Source of the DNA: Flavobacterium psychroterrae | Lineage (GTDB): Bacteria; Bacteroidota; Bacteroidia; Flavobacteriales; Flavobacteriaceae | DNA: 64,000 bases | Reading direction: 5' to 3' | Assembly: GCF_018380615.1 (NCBI RefSeq) | Contig: NZ_JAGYVZ010000012.1 | Coordinates: forward strand, 94,790 to 158,789 | Part shown: positions 35,184-44,990 of the stretch, in pieces | Position numbering within the stretch: the first letter of the stretch is position 1 | Layout: every line of letters begins with the position of its first letter | Program-made: the position numbers and the translations under genes | The notes under the pieces: model-generated | What the model was told of the DNA's origin: nothing | Seen by the model: the letters and a program-made list of their open reading frames with translations, nothing else | The model's database searches: none

Positions 35184-38102
35184 TTACTGTTTACTTATAG
35201 AAATCGCTTTTCCAGTTCCTTTTACTTTGATAAAATAAATTCCTGACGGATGTTCTGAAATGCTGATTAAGTTTCCGGATCCTTGTTTTACCTGAGTTCC
35301 TAAAGGGGAATAAACAGTCCATTCCAGTTCTTTTGATAAATGGAATAATCCGGTTGACGGATTTGGAAATACTGTGATTTTATTCGGTTCTTCATTTGGA
35401 TTTTCAATACCAAGATTGCAATTATGAACCATAAAAGGAGAATTGTTTTTAATGTTATTTCCTATGGTATTACTCACAGTTAATGAAACGGTTTTTGTTC
35501 CTTCAGTACCATAAATTACGGTGTGAGGACCAGCTCCTGTTGCTGTTGCAGGTTGCGCGCCTTCGCCAAAACTCCAAACATAATTATCAACGGTTCCTAT
35601 AGAAACTGAGGTAAATGTCACGGGAGTGTTCAAGCATCCCATTGGTGTATTTACTTCATAATCAGCAATTGGTGCTGCTGTACTTCCTGTTAATACAAAT
35701 TCCATTTTATTGATGTTGATATCTGCTTCTTCAAAATACAAAGTGATTACGTGAGCGCCCTGAGTTAAAGCAATATTTTGAATTGCAGTCGTTTGCCACG
35801 CTTGAAAACCTCCTGTATTAGGTATATTAATTGTTCCGGTTACATTTACGCCATCTACTTCAAGGCGCAATTTTCGGTTCGTATAAGGAGATGAAGTTCT
35901 GAAATTTATCGTATAATTTCCGGCTGTATTTACTTTTGCGGTGTATTTAAGCCACTCATCTTTAGCAACGTAGGAAAGATTAAATCCTCCTTCGTTACAA
36001 ACTTCGGTTCCTACGCGATCTCCGGGTCTGTATGGTACATCGCCTCCGCCATTGGTATCAAAATAAGCAGTTGGTCCCACATCATAATTCTCAGCTTCTA
36101 TAATGCCGGGAATTTGTGCTACAGCTCCTAAATATGGAGCATTACCAAGTGTGATTGCAGTATAAACAGCAGTATAAGTGATTGTTCCCGTTGCCGGAGC
36201 TTTAAAGTTTTGGTTTGCCGCTCCGCCGTGAACCCAATGATCAAAATCATATCTGATATTGCCAACATATTGCGGAGTTGGCGCATTCAATGTTTGTACA
36301 GTTGCATTAGCTACCACTTGTTTTGTTGCTGGTGCCGTAACTGGTTTCTGATTGAATTCTAAAGCTAATAAAGCAGGAGTACTGGTTACGGTAACATCGA
36401 CTAAATTAGGTTTAATGTCAACAAAAGCTGTTCCTGTTAAACCATTAGTATCGGTTACTTTTACAGTAAATCGATACCAGACGTTCGGTGTTTTTTCACC
36501 TTGATTAGAGGCAGTAAAGTCTCCTGATTTTACACCTTGCGGACTTCCGCCTGGATGCGAATGTCCCGCTCCGGGAATGTCTTCATGAAAAAGGTCTATA
36601 TTCCATGAATACGCACTTGCGGGTAATATTCCGTCTTCGACATCTGTTGCAGTTGCTTCAAAGTGAACCACATCGTCAGCATTCCATTTTAAAGATGTCA
36701 ATGGCGAAACTATGGTAACTACAGGCGTGTTATTAAAAGGAGTTACCGTTAAAGTTGCAGGATTACTGGTTGCATTTCCGGCAGTATTGGTTACAATTAC
36801 TCTGTAAGCGCCTGCATTTCCTGTGGTAACGTTTGGAATTGTATAATTGACTGCGGTTGCTCCGGGAATATTTACATTGTTAAATTGCCATTGGTAGGTA
36901 AGTCCCACGCCACTTGCCGAAACGGTGAAAGTGACAGGCGTAGTTTGCATTATGGTTTGAGAAACAGGATGATTTACTATAGTTGGCGCGGCAGTTGCAA
37001 TGTAATCTAGTTTGATTAAAGCACCGTTATTTCCATAGGCACAATAATAAATATAACCATCATTCCCTAACATCATTCCTAGTGCTTGTTGTTGTGGCGC
37101 CGTATAAAATTCGGTTGATTCCGGATCAGCAATATTGGGGTCGAATGAACGAATTGCATTTCTGACAAAATCCTTAATAATGAATTTTCCCTGCAAATCA
37201 GGATAACGGGATGTTACAGGATTGTAGAGTAAACCATTTGTTAAAGCGTTTCCGATACTTCCGGTTTGGTATGTAAAAATTGGGTTGGTAAAAATATCAG
37301 TTTCAGTTTGTTTTCCGTCACCACCTTGCGGATGTCCCCAAGCATAATTGCGAATTGTTGGGTTACTGATTTCATTGATTTCTTCCCACGAAGTTCCAAC
37401 ATCCAAAACAAATAATTTATTGGCTACGGGATTGGCAACAAGTCTCCACGGATTTCTGAAACCATAAACCCAGATACTTTGTCTTTGTACAGAACCGGTT
37501 CCATAAAACGGATTTCCTGGTGCGGGTTGTCCTTCCTCAGTAATTCTTAGGATTTTTCCTTTATAAGTGTCAAGATCCTGAGCGTTGGTGTTTTGCTGGC
37601 TGTCTCCAACCGTTACATAAAGATATCCCTTAAAGAATTTTAAATCTCCACCATTATGAAAACCCTGTCCGATAGGCTCTAACAGTAAAATTTCCTGTCG
37701 GCTCACAACCTGATTTGCATTGTCGATTTTTATTCTTTCAATTCGGTGACGGATTACGCCATCGTTAATAGAATAAAAGACATAGATATAACCGTTTGTG
37801 GCAAAATCAGGATGTAAAGTAAGTCCAAGTAAGCCTTGTTCATTGTCTGTAACGGTTGCCACTGTAAAAACGGTCGAAACGATATCGTTTTGAAATACCT
37901 TTACAATTCCGCCTCTTTCAGCAATAAATATTCGTCCGTCTGCTGATTGTTCTAACGCAAGTCCTTCCTTAATTACTGCATTAGGAGCAAGGGTTTCTGT
38001 AATGTACTGACAATTTGCCTGTGATGAGAGCAATAGAAAAAAGACATACAAAATACGCCTGAAATGTTGCTTTTGGAAAAGGGTAAGTAGATTTTTTTTC
38101 AT
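35184..38102 (-). CDS. Secreted multi-domain PQQ-type sugar dehydrogenase-like protein, T9SS cargo
   Basis: This 972-residue protein has, in order: signal peptide (to about residue 31); a six-bladed propeller of the glucose/sorbosone dehydrogenase family (about 32 to 375; EQGLLGLTLHPDFATNGYIY, GFHNGGDLKF, VYGFRNPWRL); an Ig-like domain (about 378 to 460); a PKD/cadherin-like part (about 462 to 575); a small repeat domain (about 580 to 660); a CBM6-like carbohydrate-binding domain (about 668 to 790, IIEAENYDVG); a PKD domain (about 795 to 885); and a T9SS type A tail (ITVFPNPSTGLFHLS ... GIYFIKVKG). It is likely displayed on or released from the cell surface to oxidise a sugar or bind glycans. 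Confidence 0.92.
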   Translation of the reverse strand: MKKNLLTLFQKQHFRRILYVFFLLLSSQANCQYITETLAPNAVIKEGLALEQSADGRIFIAERGGIVKVFQNDIVSTVFTVATVTDNEQGLLGLTLHPDFATNGYIYVFYSINDGVIRHRIERIKIDNANQVVSRQEILLLEPIGQGFHNGGDLKFFKGYLYVTVGDSQQNTNAQDLDTYKGKILRITEEGQPAPGNPFYGTGSVQRQSIWVYGFRNPWRLVANPVANKLFVLDVGTSWEEINEISNPTIRNYAWGHPQGGDGKQTETDIFTNPIFTYQTGSIGNALTNGLLYNPVTSRYPDLQGKFIIKDFVRNAIRSFDPNIADPESTEFYTAPQQQALGMMLGNDGYIYYCAYGNNGALIKLDYIATAAPTIVNHPVSQTIMQTTPVTFTVSASGVGLTYQWQFNNVNIPGATAVNYTIPNVTTGNAGAYRVIVTNTAGNATSNPATLTVTPFNNTPVVTIVSPLTSLKWNADDVVHFEATATDVEDGILPASAYSWNIDLFHEDIPGAGHSHPGGSPQGVKSGDFTASNQGEKTPNVWYRFTVKVTDTNGLTGTAFVDIKPNLVDVTVTSTPALLALEFNQKPVTAPATKQVVANATVQTLNAPTPQYVGNIRYDFDHWVHGGAANQNFKAPATGTITYTAVYTAITLGNAPYLGAVAQIPGIIEAENYDVGPTAYFDTNGGGDVPYRPGDRVGTEVCNEGGFNLSYVAKDEWLKYTAKVNTAGNYTINFRTSSPYTNRKLRLEVDGVNVTGTINIPNTGGFQAWQTTAIQNIALTQGAHVITLYFEEADININKMEFVLTGSTAAPIADYEVNTPMGCLNTPVTFTSVSIGTVDNYVWSFGEGAQPATATGAGPHTVIYGTEGTKTVSLTVSNTIGNNIKNNSPFMVHNCNLGIENPNEEPNKITVFPNPSTGLFHLSKELEWTVYSPLGTQVKQGSGNLISISEHPSGIYFIKVKGTGKAISISKQ

Positions 38103-38123
38103 AATTATTCAGATTGAATTTAT

Positions 38124-38143
38124 AATTTGGGTAACCAAATTTA
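38124..38143 (-). promoter_or_regulatory. -7 element overlapped by an inverted repeat, upstream of the T9SS gene
   Basis: On the - strand TAAATTTG (38136-38143) fits TAnnTTTG. It overlaps AATTTGG-GTAA-CCAAATT (38124-38141), a perfect 7-bp inverted repeat that could be an operator. Confidence 0.5.
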
Positions 38144-38163
38144 AACTTTTTCTTCCTAATTAT

Positions 38164-38535
38164 TTAATTTCCAATGATTTCTTTGCGATGTAATGTTCCC
38201 CAGTCTTTTAATGCCATAATTACACCATTTAAAGATTTACTGTGTTCTGTAGAGGCGTATTCGACTGTTGGCGGGAATGTATCATACACAGTACGGGTTA
38301 CAAGCTTGTTTATTTCCAGATCTTTAAGTTCTTTCGACAGCATTTTATCGGTTATGCCGTTGATGTCTTTCGAAATTTGTTTGAATCGTTTTGGTCGGTT
38401 TGATAAAGCGATTAATATTGGTATTTTCCATCTTCCGCTTAAAACTTCTAATGCATCTCTTACGGGTCATAATGAAGCCAGGCATTCTTCTGGTTCACAG
38501 ACTAATTCTTTTAAATTATCGATTTTTGTTTCCAT
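38164..38535 (-). pseudogene. HxlR-family regulator broken by one in-frame TGA
   Basis: Read from the ATG at 38535, the frame is METKIDNLKELVCEPEECLA, then SL, then TGA (codon 23, bases 38467-38469), then PVRDALEVLSGRWKIPILIA in the same frame to a stop at 38164; 124 codons in total. The downstream part is a full HxlR winged helix (ITDKMLSKELKDLEINKLV). Only a single codon differs from an intact gene, and no other start follows the stop before residue 58. The azoreductase gene diverges from it, the usual target arrangement. A sequencing error or recent inactivation are both possible. Confidence 0.85.
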
Positions 38536-38547
38536 ATAAATAATGTT

Positions 38548-38617
38548 ACTATCCTCAAGGAAAGCGCTATCCTCCAGGATAGTACTATAAAAGAGATAGC
38601 AAATGTAGATAAGTTTG
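38548..38617 (+). promoter_or_regulatory. Operator-like repeats and -7 element of the azoreductase gene
   Basis: ACTATCCTCAAGGA at 38548-38561 is followed by CTATCCT-CC-AGGATAG at 38567-38582, a perfect 7-bp inverted repeat. The -7 element TAAGTTTG lies at 38610-38617, 26 bases before the ATG. No -33 TTTG is seen, so the gene may need activation. The sites lie between the broken HxlR gene and azoR and are the likely HxlR operator. Confidence 0.6.
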
Positions 38618-38642
38618 TATCATAAACAAAATAATAATAAAT

Positions 38643-39254
38643 ATGAGCAAAAAGATTCTGAATATAGTAACAAGCATTAAAGGCGATGCTTCTTTTAGTA
38701 ATAAATTATCGAATGCAATTCTGGAAAAATTGGAAGCAGAATATAACGAAACCCAGGTTAAAACGCTTGATCTTTCTAAAACGCCTCTGCCTTACTTGAG
38801 TGAATTGGATATTAGTGCTTTTTACACTCCGGAAGAAAATCGTACAGAAGCCCACAAAGAAACTTTAAGACCATCTGATCTTGCAACAACTGAACTTTTA
38901 GAAGCTGATATTATTGTCATTGGTGTTCCGCTTTATAATTTTGGAATCCCAGCGGTATTAAAAGGCTGGATCGATCAGGTTGCGCGTGCAGGTAAAACTT
39001 TTAGTTATGATGAAAATGGACCAAAAGGATTATTGACAGATAAAAAAGTGTTTTTGTCTATTGCTTCAGGCGCTATTTTTTCTGATGGACCTTATAAAAG
39101 TTATGACTTCTCAGAGCCTTATTTGCGAACGGTTTTAGGATTTTTAGGGATTACCGATATTACTACTTTTCGTGTAGAAGGAACTGCAATTCCTGACTTT
39201 GCTGAAAATGCTTTGCCTAAAGCTTTAAACGCAGTAGAAGAATTTGCTTTTTAA
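38643..39254 (+). CDS. azoR: FMN-dependent NADH-azoreductase/quinone reductase
   Basis: This 203-residue flavodoxin-fold enzyme reduces quinones and azo compounds by two electrons with NADH. Visible motifs: KILNIVTSIKGDASFSNKLS (FMN phosphate loop), VPLYNFGIPAVLKGWIDQV (the conserved P-x-Y-N-F-x-x-P motif) and ASGAIFSDGPYKSYDF. The length is normal for AzoR. It is cytoplasmic and divergent from an HxlR regulator gene that carries a premature stop, so its control may be lost in this strain. Confidence 0.92.
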   Translation: MSKKILNIVTSIKGDASFSNKLSNAILEKLEAEYNETQVKTLDLSKTPLPYLSELDISAFYTPEENRTEAHKETLRPSDLATTELLEADIIVIGVPLYNFGIPAVLKGWIDQVARAGKTFSYDENGPKGLLTDKKVFLSIASGAIFSDGPYKSYDFSEPYLRTVLGFLGITDITTFRVEGTAIPDFAENALPKALNAVEEFAF

Positions 39255-39298
39255 ACTGAAGATAAAATTACGATTGTTGGACATTTTCGTAATTGTAT

Positions 39299-39331
39299 AA
39301 ACCCGACAGGTTTTTACAACCTGTCGGGTTT
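39299..39331. terminator. Hairpin terminator between azoR and the thiolase gene
   Basis: AAACCCGACAGGTT pairs with AACCTGTCGGGTTT, a 14-bp perfect stem with a 5-base loop. It lies 45 bases after azoR. T-runs on both strands are short. Confidence 0.75.
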
Positions 39332-39502
39332 GTCGTATAAACATTTTTCGTAAATTAAATAACACCCCGATGGGGTTCTGTTCTATAAATTTCTAATTTT
39401 CTATAAATATGTTGTCCCGCTGGGACTGAAAAAACAATTTGTATCAAACTTAGTAATCTTTATTAAATTTTTTGAACTTTGACAAAGATAATTTTGACAT
39501 TA

Positions 39503-40783
39503 TTACTTCTCAATAATCATGGTAACTCCTTGTCCTCCGGCGGCACAAATGGAGATAAAACCTCTTCCTGAACCTTTTTCGTTTAGTAATTTTGCCATAA
39601 CGCCAATGATTCTTCCTCCGGTTGCGGCAAAAGGATGCGCGGCTGCAAGAGAACTTCCTTTTACATTTAATTTATTTCTGTCAATTGCACCCAGAGTTTT
39701 CTTTAAACCTAATTGTGCGCTGAGTTCCGGGCTTTCCCAAATTTTTAAAGTAGCCAAAACTTGTGCTGCAAAAGCTTCGTGGATTTCGTAATAATCAAAA
39801 TCCTGCAAAGTCAGTCCAGCTTTGTCAAGCATTCTGCTGGCGGCAAATAAAGGCGCTAACAAAAGATTTTGTTGATTTTTGACATATTCAATAGCCGCAA
39901 TTTCAGCGAAAGTAATGTAAGCCAAAATTGGAAGATTATTTTCTTTAGCCCATTCCTCACTTGCTAAAAGTATACAAGAAGCACCATCTGTTAATGGAGT
40001 TGAATTTCCTGCGGTAAGCGTGCCGTTTACTTTATCAAAAGCAGGATTTAATTTTGCCAGTTTTTCAATAGTGCTGTCTTTCCTCAGATTATTGTCTTTG
40101 TCTAATCCGTTAAACGGAGTAATCATATCATCAAAAAAACCTTCATCATACGCTTTTGCCATATTAAGATGGCTTTTTAGCGCTAAATTGTCCTGATCCT
40201 CACGGGATATCTGGTAATGTTTTGCAGTAATTTCGGTATGACCGCCCATAGAAAGTCCGGTTTGTGATTCTTCGTTTTTTGGAACTAACGGCGATAAATC
40301 CTTCGGACGAAGTTGTAGAAACAGTTTTATTTTTTCGCCTACTGATTTTGCTTTTCGGGCATTCAGTAAAATTTTTCTCAGTTTTTCACTCACTGCAATT
40401 GGCATATCGCTGATAGAATCAACTCCTCCGGCAATTCCGGAATCTATTTGTCCAAGCGCAATTTTGTTGGCAATATATATGGCACTTTCAATTCCCGTAT
40501 CGCATGCTTGTTGTAAATCACAGGCTGGAGTTGCGGGATCGAGAGCGGTTTTCATTACACATTCTCTAATCAAATTATTATCATAAGTATGTTTGATTAC
40601 GGCACCTCCGGCAACTTCACCAAGTAGTTTTCCTTGCAAATTGTATTTATCAATAAGTCCGTTAAGTGCAGCGGTCATCATTTGTTGATTTCCAACTTCG
40701 GCGTAGGCCGTATTAGCCCTTGCAAACGGAATCCTGTTATAACCAACGATTGCAACTTTTCTAACTGTAGAAGTGGTATTCAT
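39503..40783 (-). CDS. Acetyl-CoA C-acyltransferase (FadI-type thiolase)
   Basis: This 426-residue enzyme cleaves or joins acyl-CoA units in fatty-acid oxidation. The acyl-cysteine lies in QQACDTGIES (Cys94), followed by HEAFAAQVL, HPFAATGGRI and the C-terminal ICAAGGQGVTM with the second catalytic Cys. The sequence fits the FadI type that works in the trifunctional complex with FadJ, although no fadJ is nearby. The usual HPxGxTG motif reads HPFAATG. No operon partner is seen. Confidence 0.92.
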   Translation of the reverse strand: MNTTSTVRKVAIVGYNRIPFARANTAYAEVGNQQMMTAALNGLIDKYNLQGKLLGEVAGGAVIKHTYDNNLIRECVMKTALDPATPACDLQQACDTGIESAIYIANKIALGQIDSGIAGGVDSISDMPIAVSEKLRKILLNARKAKSVGEKIKLFLQLRPKDLSPLVPKNEESQTGLSMGGHTEITAKHYQISREDQDNLALKSHLNMAKAYDEGFFDDMITPFNGLDKDNNLRKDSTIEKLAKLNPAFDKVNGTLTAGNSTPLTDGASCILLASEEWAKENNLPILAYITFAEIAAIEYVKNQQNLLLAPLFAASRMLDKAGLTLQDFDYYEIHEAFAAQVLATLKIWESPELSAQLGLKKTLGAIDRNKLNVKGSSLAAAHPFAATGGRIIGVMAKLLNEKGSGRGFISICAAGGQGVTMIIEK

Positions 40784-41191
40784 ATATTTTAAGATTAGTT
40801 TTTGTTCGAAAGATTAAAGGTAAGTAGATTTTTTTTGCCACAGATTTGAAAGATTAAAAAGATTAATTTTTTTAAACTGGGATTTTTTGCCACCAGTAGC
40901 TATCGGGATAAATGATAAAAAAATATTTACTCCTTGCCATGCAGATTAATTTTTAACACATAGTCCCGATAGCGGGACTTAGATTTTATATTCTTAAAAG
41001 GCGTTTCACTTATTTAAAATGCACATAGCTGTGTGAAAGAACTGTTTTTAATCATTTTAATCTGTGGCGATATAAAAGAAATTTTTTGCCACAAATGTCA
41101 CATATTAAAAAGATTAAACATTTGAATTATTAATCTTTAGAAGAATGAAACTGCATTATAATTTGTTTTTATTTAGAATGATTAAAAATAA
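40784..41191. repeat. Spacer with copy B of the 100-bp repeat and TCCCGAT palindromes
   Basis: The palindrome occurs as a half (AGTAGCTATCGGGATA, 40895-40910) and as a shortened form (AGTCCCG-ATAG-CGGGACT, 40962-40979). The latter sits at the edge of copy B of the dispersed repeat (about 40954 to 41050: AAAGGCGTTTCACTTATTT, CTGTGTGAAAGAACTG). TTGCCACAAAT-type segments flank it. No gene. Confidence 0.75.
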
Positions 41192-41223
41192 TTTGGAAAA
41201 CAGACTTTTAGCTATTACTTTTG
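41192..41223 (+). promoter_or_regulatory. Complete Bacteroidota promoter of the frameshifted TonB receptor gene
   Basis: TTTG at 41192-41195, a 20-base spacer, then TACTTTTG at 41216-41223, matching the TTTG/N19-21/TAnnTTTG consensus. A 24-base leader follows before the ATG at 41248. Confidence 0.85.
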
Positions 41224-41247
41224 CCACCGAAATCAAAACCAATTAAA

Positions 41248-43634
41248 ATGAATAACATGACAATAAAAAAAGTTTTATTTTTTCTTGTGTTTCTAAGCTC
41301 ATTGCCCATGATGAGTCAGGAACTGGGAAAAGTGACTGGGAAAGTTTCGCTAAGCGGAAACGCGCCGGCAGAAAATGTATCTGTAGTGCTAAGAGGAACA
41401 AAATATACTGCGGTTACGAATGAAAAAGGACAGTATGAAATTAAAAATGTAAAACCGGCAAGTTATACTATTAGTATTCATTCAGTTGGGATTCATCCAA
41501 TCGAAGACCAAATTATCGTTAACGCAAAACAAACTACAACTAAAAACTTCATGCTTGCTGAAAGTCAGGAAGATCTTGATGAAGTAGTAATTACAAAAAA
41601 CAAGTACAAGCAAGATAAGCCTTCATTATCATTGCGTCTTCAGACTCCCGTACTTGAAATTCCTCAAAACATTCAGATTGTTAATGGTCAGACTTTAAAA
41701 GACCAGCAAATTACAAGTATGAGTGATGGGGTTATCAGAAACGTGAGTGGTGCTGTACGTTCAGAGCATTGGGGAGATTTATATACAAATATTAAAATGC
41801 GTGGTTCTCAAGTTCAGGCTTTTCGTAATGGTTTTAACGTGGTTTCTTCTTTTTGGGGACCTTTAACCGAAGATATGAGCTTTGTAGATCATATCGAATT
41901 TGTAAAAGGACCTGCTGGATTTATGCTTTCAAGCGGTGATCCAAGTGGACTTTATAACGTGGTGACTAAAAACCAACCGGAATTACTAAAGGTGAAGCTA
42001 CTGTAATGGCGGGAAGTTATGATTTTTACAGAGCAAGTATTGATCTTGACGGAAAACTGGATAAAAAAGGTAAATTATTATATCGTTTTAATGCAGCTGC
42101 ACAAAACAAAGGTTCTCACAGAGCATTTGAACACAATGACCGTTATGTAATTGCCCCGGTTATTACTTATCAGGTTGATGATAAAACAAAAATTACTGCG
42201 GAATATAATTTCCAGTATGCCAATATGACTGAGGTAGGTTCTTATTATGTATTTGGTCCTGCATCTGAGGGATATGCAACTTTACCGGTTGGGTTTACAA
42301 TGACGCAGCCAGGATTGCCGGATACTAATATACAGGATCATAGCGGTTATCTTATGTTTGAACATAAATTTGATGATAACTGGAAACTGACAGCACAAAC
42401 TTCTTATTTTAAATATCTTCAACAAGGGTATAGCTCATGGCCAAGTGCTGTAGGTTCAGACGATAATGCTCTTGGAAAGGGAAATATTATTAGAGATGTT
42501 GGTATCTGGGATGCAGAAAGTAATATGTACTTAGGTCAGATATTTGTAAACGGAAAGTTCACCACAGGAGCAATTACACATAAGATATTAGGAGGAGTTG
42601 ATTTAGGAAGCAAAGATTATATGGCAGATTGGGGACAATCTCATGATCTGGATACTCCCGAAAATCCATTTAATGTTTACAATCCTAATTATGGAACACC
42701 ATCTAACGGTTTCCCCGCTTTTGATCATACAACGCCGCTTTCAATTAGAGCTGGTGGTAAAATGAATTCAGAATATGCTGCTGCATATATTCAGGATGAA
42801 CTTGGTTTTTTTGAAAATAAATTAAGATTAACTCTTGCTGCGAGATATACCTGGATTAGTCAGTCAAGTTTTGGTGAAACACAGGAAGATAGTCACATTA
42901 CACCTCGTGTAGGACTTAGCTACTCCGTGACTGAAAGTTTAGCTGTTTACGGATTATATGATCAGGCTTTTACACCACAATCAGGTATTGTTTTAGATGG
43001 CGAAGTAAAACCATTAACGGGTAATAATATTGAATTTGGTATAAAAAAAGATTGGTTTGACGGTTCTTGGAGTACAAGTTTATCTGCTTACAATATCTTA
43101 AAGAAAAACGAACTTACTTCTGACCCAATGAATACACCAGGTCAACAATATAGTGTTGTTCTTGGAGAAAAAAGAGCACAGGGTGTTGAATTTGACTTAA
43201 GAGGAAAAATCTTTGATGGTCTTAATTTAATTGCTAATTATGCTTTTACAGAATCTACTGTACTTGAGTCTAATGTTACAACTATTAAGGAAGGTTCTAT
43301 TGTTCCCGGATATGCAAAACATACGGCAAATGCCTGGTTAAATTATACAATTCAGGGCGGAAAATTGAAAGGATTAGGAGCTTCGATTGGAGGAACTTTC
43401 CTTGATGGACGTCAAACAGATAGCTGGAGTGTAGGACTTGAAAAATTACCAAGTTATTTTAAATTGGATGGAGGATTATCATATGAAACTTCTAAATTTA
43501 AAGTTACTGCAAACGTATTTAATATTCTTGATAAATATCTTTACAGCGGTTCTTATTACGAATGGCTTTCTGCTTACTACTGGCAAACAGAAGCACCAAG
43601 AAACTTTAGAGTTGGTGTAACATACAAATTCTAA
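41248..43634 (+). pseudogene. TonB-dependent siderophore receptor with a one-base frameshift
   Basis: The first frame (41248 to 42006) encodes a signal peptide, a carboxypeptidase-regulatory-like domain (GKVSLSGNAPAENVSVVLRG) and most of the plug (IPQNIQIVNGQTLKDQQ; IEFVKGPAGFMLSSGDPSGL), then fails at VVTKNQPELLK. In the next frame the bases read PTGITKGEATVMAGSYDFYR and continue through a full barrel ending APRNFRVGVTYKF. Adding one A to the five-A tract at 41968-41972 restores one protein of about 795 residues (VVTKKPTGITKGE). The rest of the gene and its promoter are intact, so this is a recent mutation, a slippage-prone tract or a sequencing error. Confidence 0.88.
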
Positions 43635-43712
43635 ATTTTTTTGCTCACGGATTTTACAGATTTAAACGGGTTTACACTGGTTTAATTATTGTAGTAATTT
43701 GTAAAAAATATA

Positions 43713-43747
43713 AAAAAAGCATCCGTCGTTATGGCGGATGCTTTTTT
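43713..43747 (+). terminator. Terminator of the TonB receptor gene
   Basis: AAAAAAGCATCCG pairs with CGGATGCTTTTTT across a 9-base loop and ends in a T-run; about 80 bases after the receptor stop. The left side is A-rich, so it could also act on the other strand. Confidence 0.85.
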
Positions 43748-43771
43748 GTTTTGAAGATATGTAAGAATATG

Positions 43772-43953
43772 TTTTGCCCACGGATTTTAGACAGATAAAA
43801 CGGGTTTTCGCTGATTTTTGTTCTTAAAACCTGTTAATCTTGATGATTATCGTGAGCGACAAAAAAAATAAAGATCAGTAAAAGTCCGCTTAATCAGTTG
43901 ATTAAAAAAAAATCCGTGCAAACCAGTTTAATCCGTACCATCCGTGGGCAAAA
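43772..43953. repeat. 182-bp MITE-like element with TTTTGCCCACGGAT ends
   Basis: TTTTGCCCACGGAT at 43772-43785 is inverted as ATCCGTGGGCAAAA at 43940-43953. Inner parts (AAACGGGTTTTCGCTGAT and ATCCGTGCAAACCAGTTT) also pair partly. No coding capacity. A related stretch (GCCCACGGGTTTTAACGGG) lies at about 63512. It almost fills the space between the receptor and the luciferase-like gene. Confidence 0.7.
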
Positions 43954-43956
43954 AAA

Positions 43957-44979
43957 CTATCCTTTATGAATTAATGGAATAACTTTAGAACCTATAAGTT
44001 CAATAGCATTCATCAATTGTGTGTGTGTTAAACCTGCATTATCCATTTGGAAAGTAAACCTTGAGATTCCGCCAAGGGATTCACTGTGACGTAAAATTTT
44101 CTCTGCAATACGTTCTGGATCACCAACAACTAATACACCTTCATCATCAATAAGCATATCAAATTTGTCTTTAGTTACAGGAGGCCAACCGCGTTCTCTT
44201 CCTAGTTTCGTCCAGAGTTCAGCATAACCCGGATAATATTCTGATATGGCTTTTTCTGTCGTACTTCCCACAAAACCTGGTGAATGTAAACCAACTTTTA
44301 GTTCTTCGGGTTTATAACCGGCGGCTTTTCCGGCTTCACGATACAAATCAACCAAAGGTTTAAAACGATGTGTTTGTCCGCCAATAACAGCGACCATTAA
44401 AGGCAATCCCATAGATCCGGCTCTCACAAAAGATTCCGGAGTTCCGCCAACGCCTAACCAAATGGGCATTTTTTCCTGTACTGCTCTTGGATAAACGGGA
44501 AGATTATTCAAAGCCGGTCGAAATTTCCCCGACCATGTTACAAATTCATTATCCCTGATTTGAAGTAATAATTCTAATTTCTCCTTAAAAAGCGCATCAT
44601 AATCATTTAGATTATATCCGAAAAGAGGATAAGCTTCGATTGCAGATCCACGTCCTGCGACGATTTCGGCCCTTCCTTTCGAAATTAAATCAAGCGTTGC
44701 AAAACTTTGATACAATCTTACGGGATCAACGGCACTTAAAACCGAAACGGCACTTGCTAGCCTGATACGTTTTGTTCGGGCAGCGGCAGCGCTTAATATT
44801 ACGGCTGTAGCCGAATCTAAAAACTCCTTTTTATGATGTTCTCCAATTCCAAAAACATCAAGACCAGCCTGATCTGCAAGTTCGATTCTTTGCAATAATT
44901 GTTCCATCGCATCAACACTACTCAAAGTATTGTTGTCCCCGTACATTGCCGAAGCAAAACTGTCAATTCCTATTTCCAT
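43957..44979 (-). CDS. LLM-class flavin-dependent oxidoreductase (luciferase-like)
   Basis: This 340-residue cytoplasmic enzyme has the TIM-barrel pattern of bacterial luciferase-like monooxygenases: ELADQAGLDVFGIGEHHKKE, TKRIRLASAVSVLSAVDPVR, SKGRAEIVAGRGSAIEAYPL and PIWLGVGGTPESFVRAG. It uses reduced FMN or F420 and oxygen, but the substrate is unknown. A run of eleven A residues lies immediately before its ATG on the - strand. The upstream spacer holds GCTTTAGGC-type inverted repeats. Confidence 0.9.
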   Translation of the reverse strand: MEIGIDSFASAMYGDNNTLSSVDAMEQLLQRIELADQAGLDVFGIGEHHKKEFLDSATAVILSAAAARTKRIRLASAVSVLSAVDPVRLYQSFATLDLISKGRAEIVAGRGSAIEAYPLFGYNLNDYDALFKEKLELLLQIRDNEFVTWSGKFRPALNNLPVYPRAVQEKMPIWLGVGGTPESFVRAGSMGLPLMVAVIGGQTHRFKPLVDLYREAGKAAGYKPEELKVGLHSPGFVGSTTEKAISEYYPGYAELWTKLGRERGWPPVTKDKFDMLIDDEGVLVVGDPERIAEKILRHSESLGGISRFTFQMDNAGLTHTQLMNAIELIGSKVIPLIHKG

Positions 44980-44990
44980 TTTTTTTTTTT

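Noticed and set aside
38467..38469. TGA as selenocysteine or recoded codon
   Set aside because: No selenocysteine insertion hairpin or family precedent; HxlR proteins do not use it. A nonsense change or error is simpler.
38174..38539. 121-codon + strand frame
   Set aside because: It is antisense to the HxlR pseudogene, whose protein pattern is clear on the - strand.
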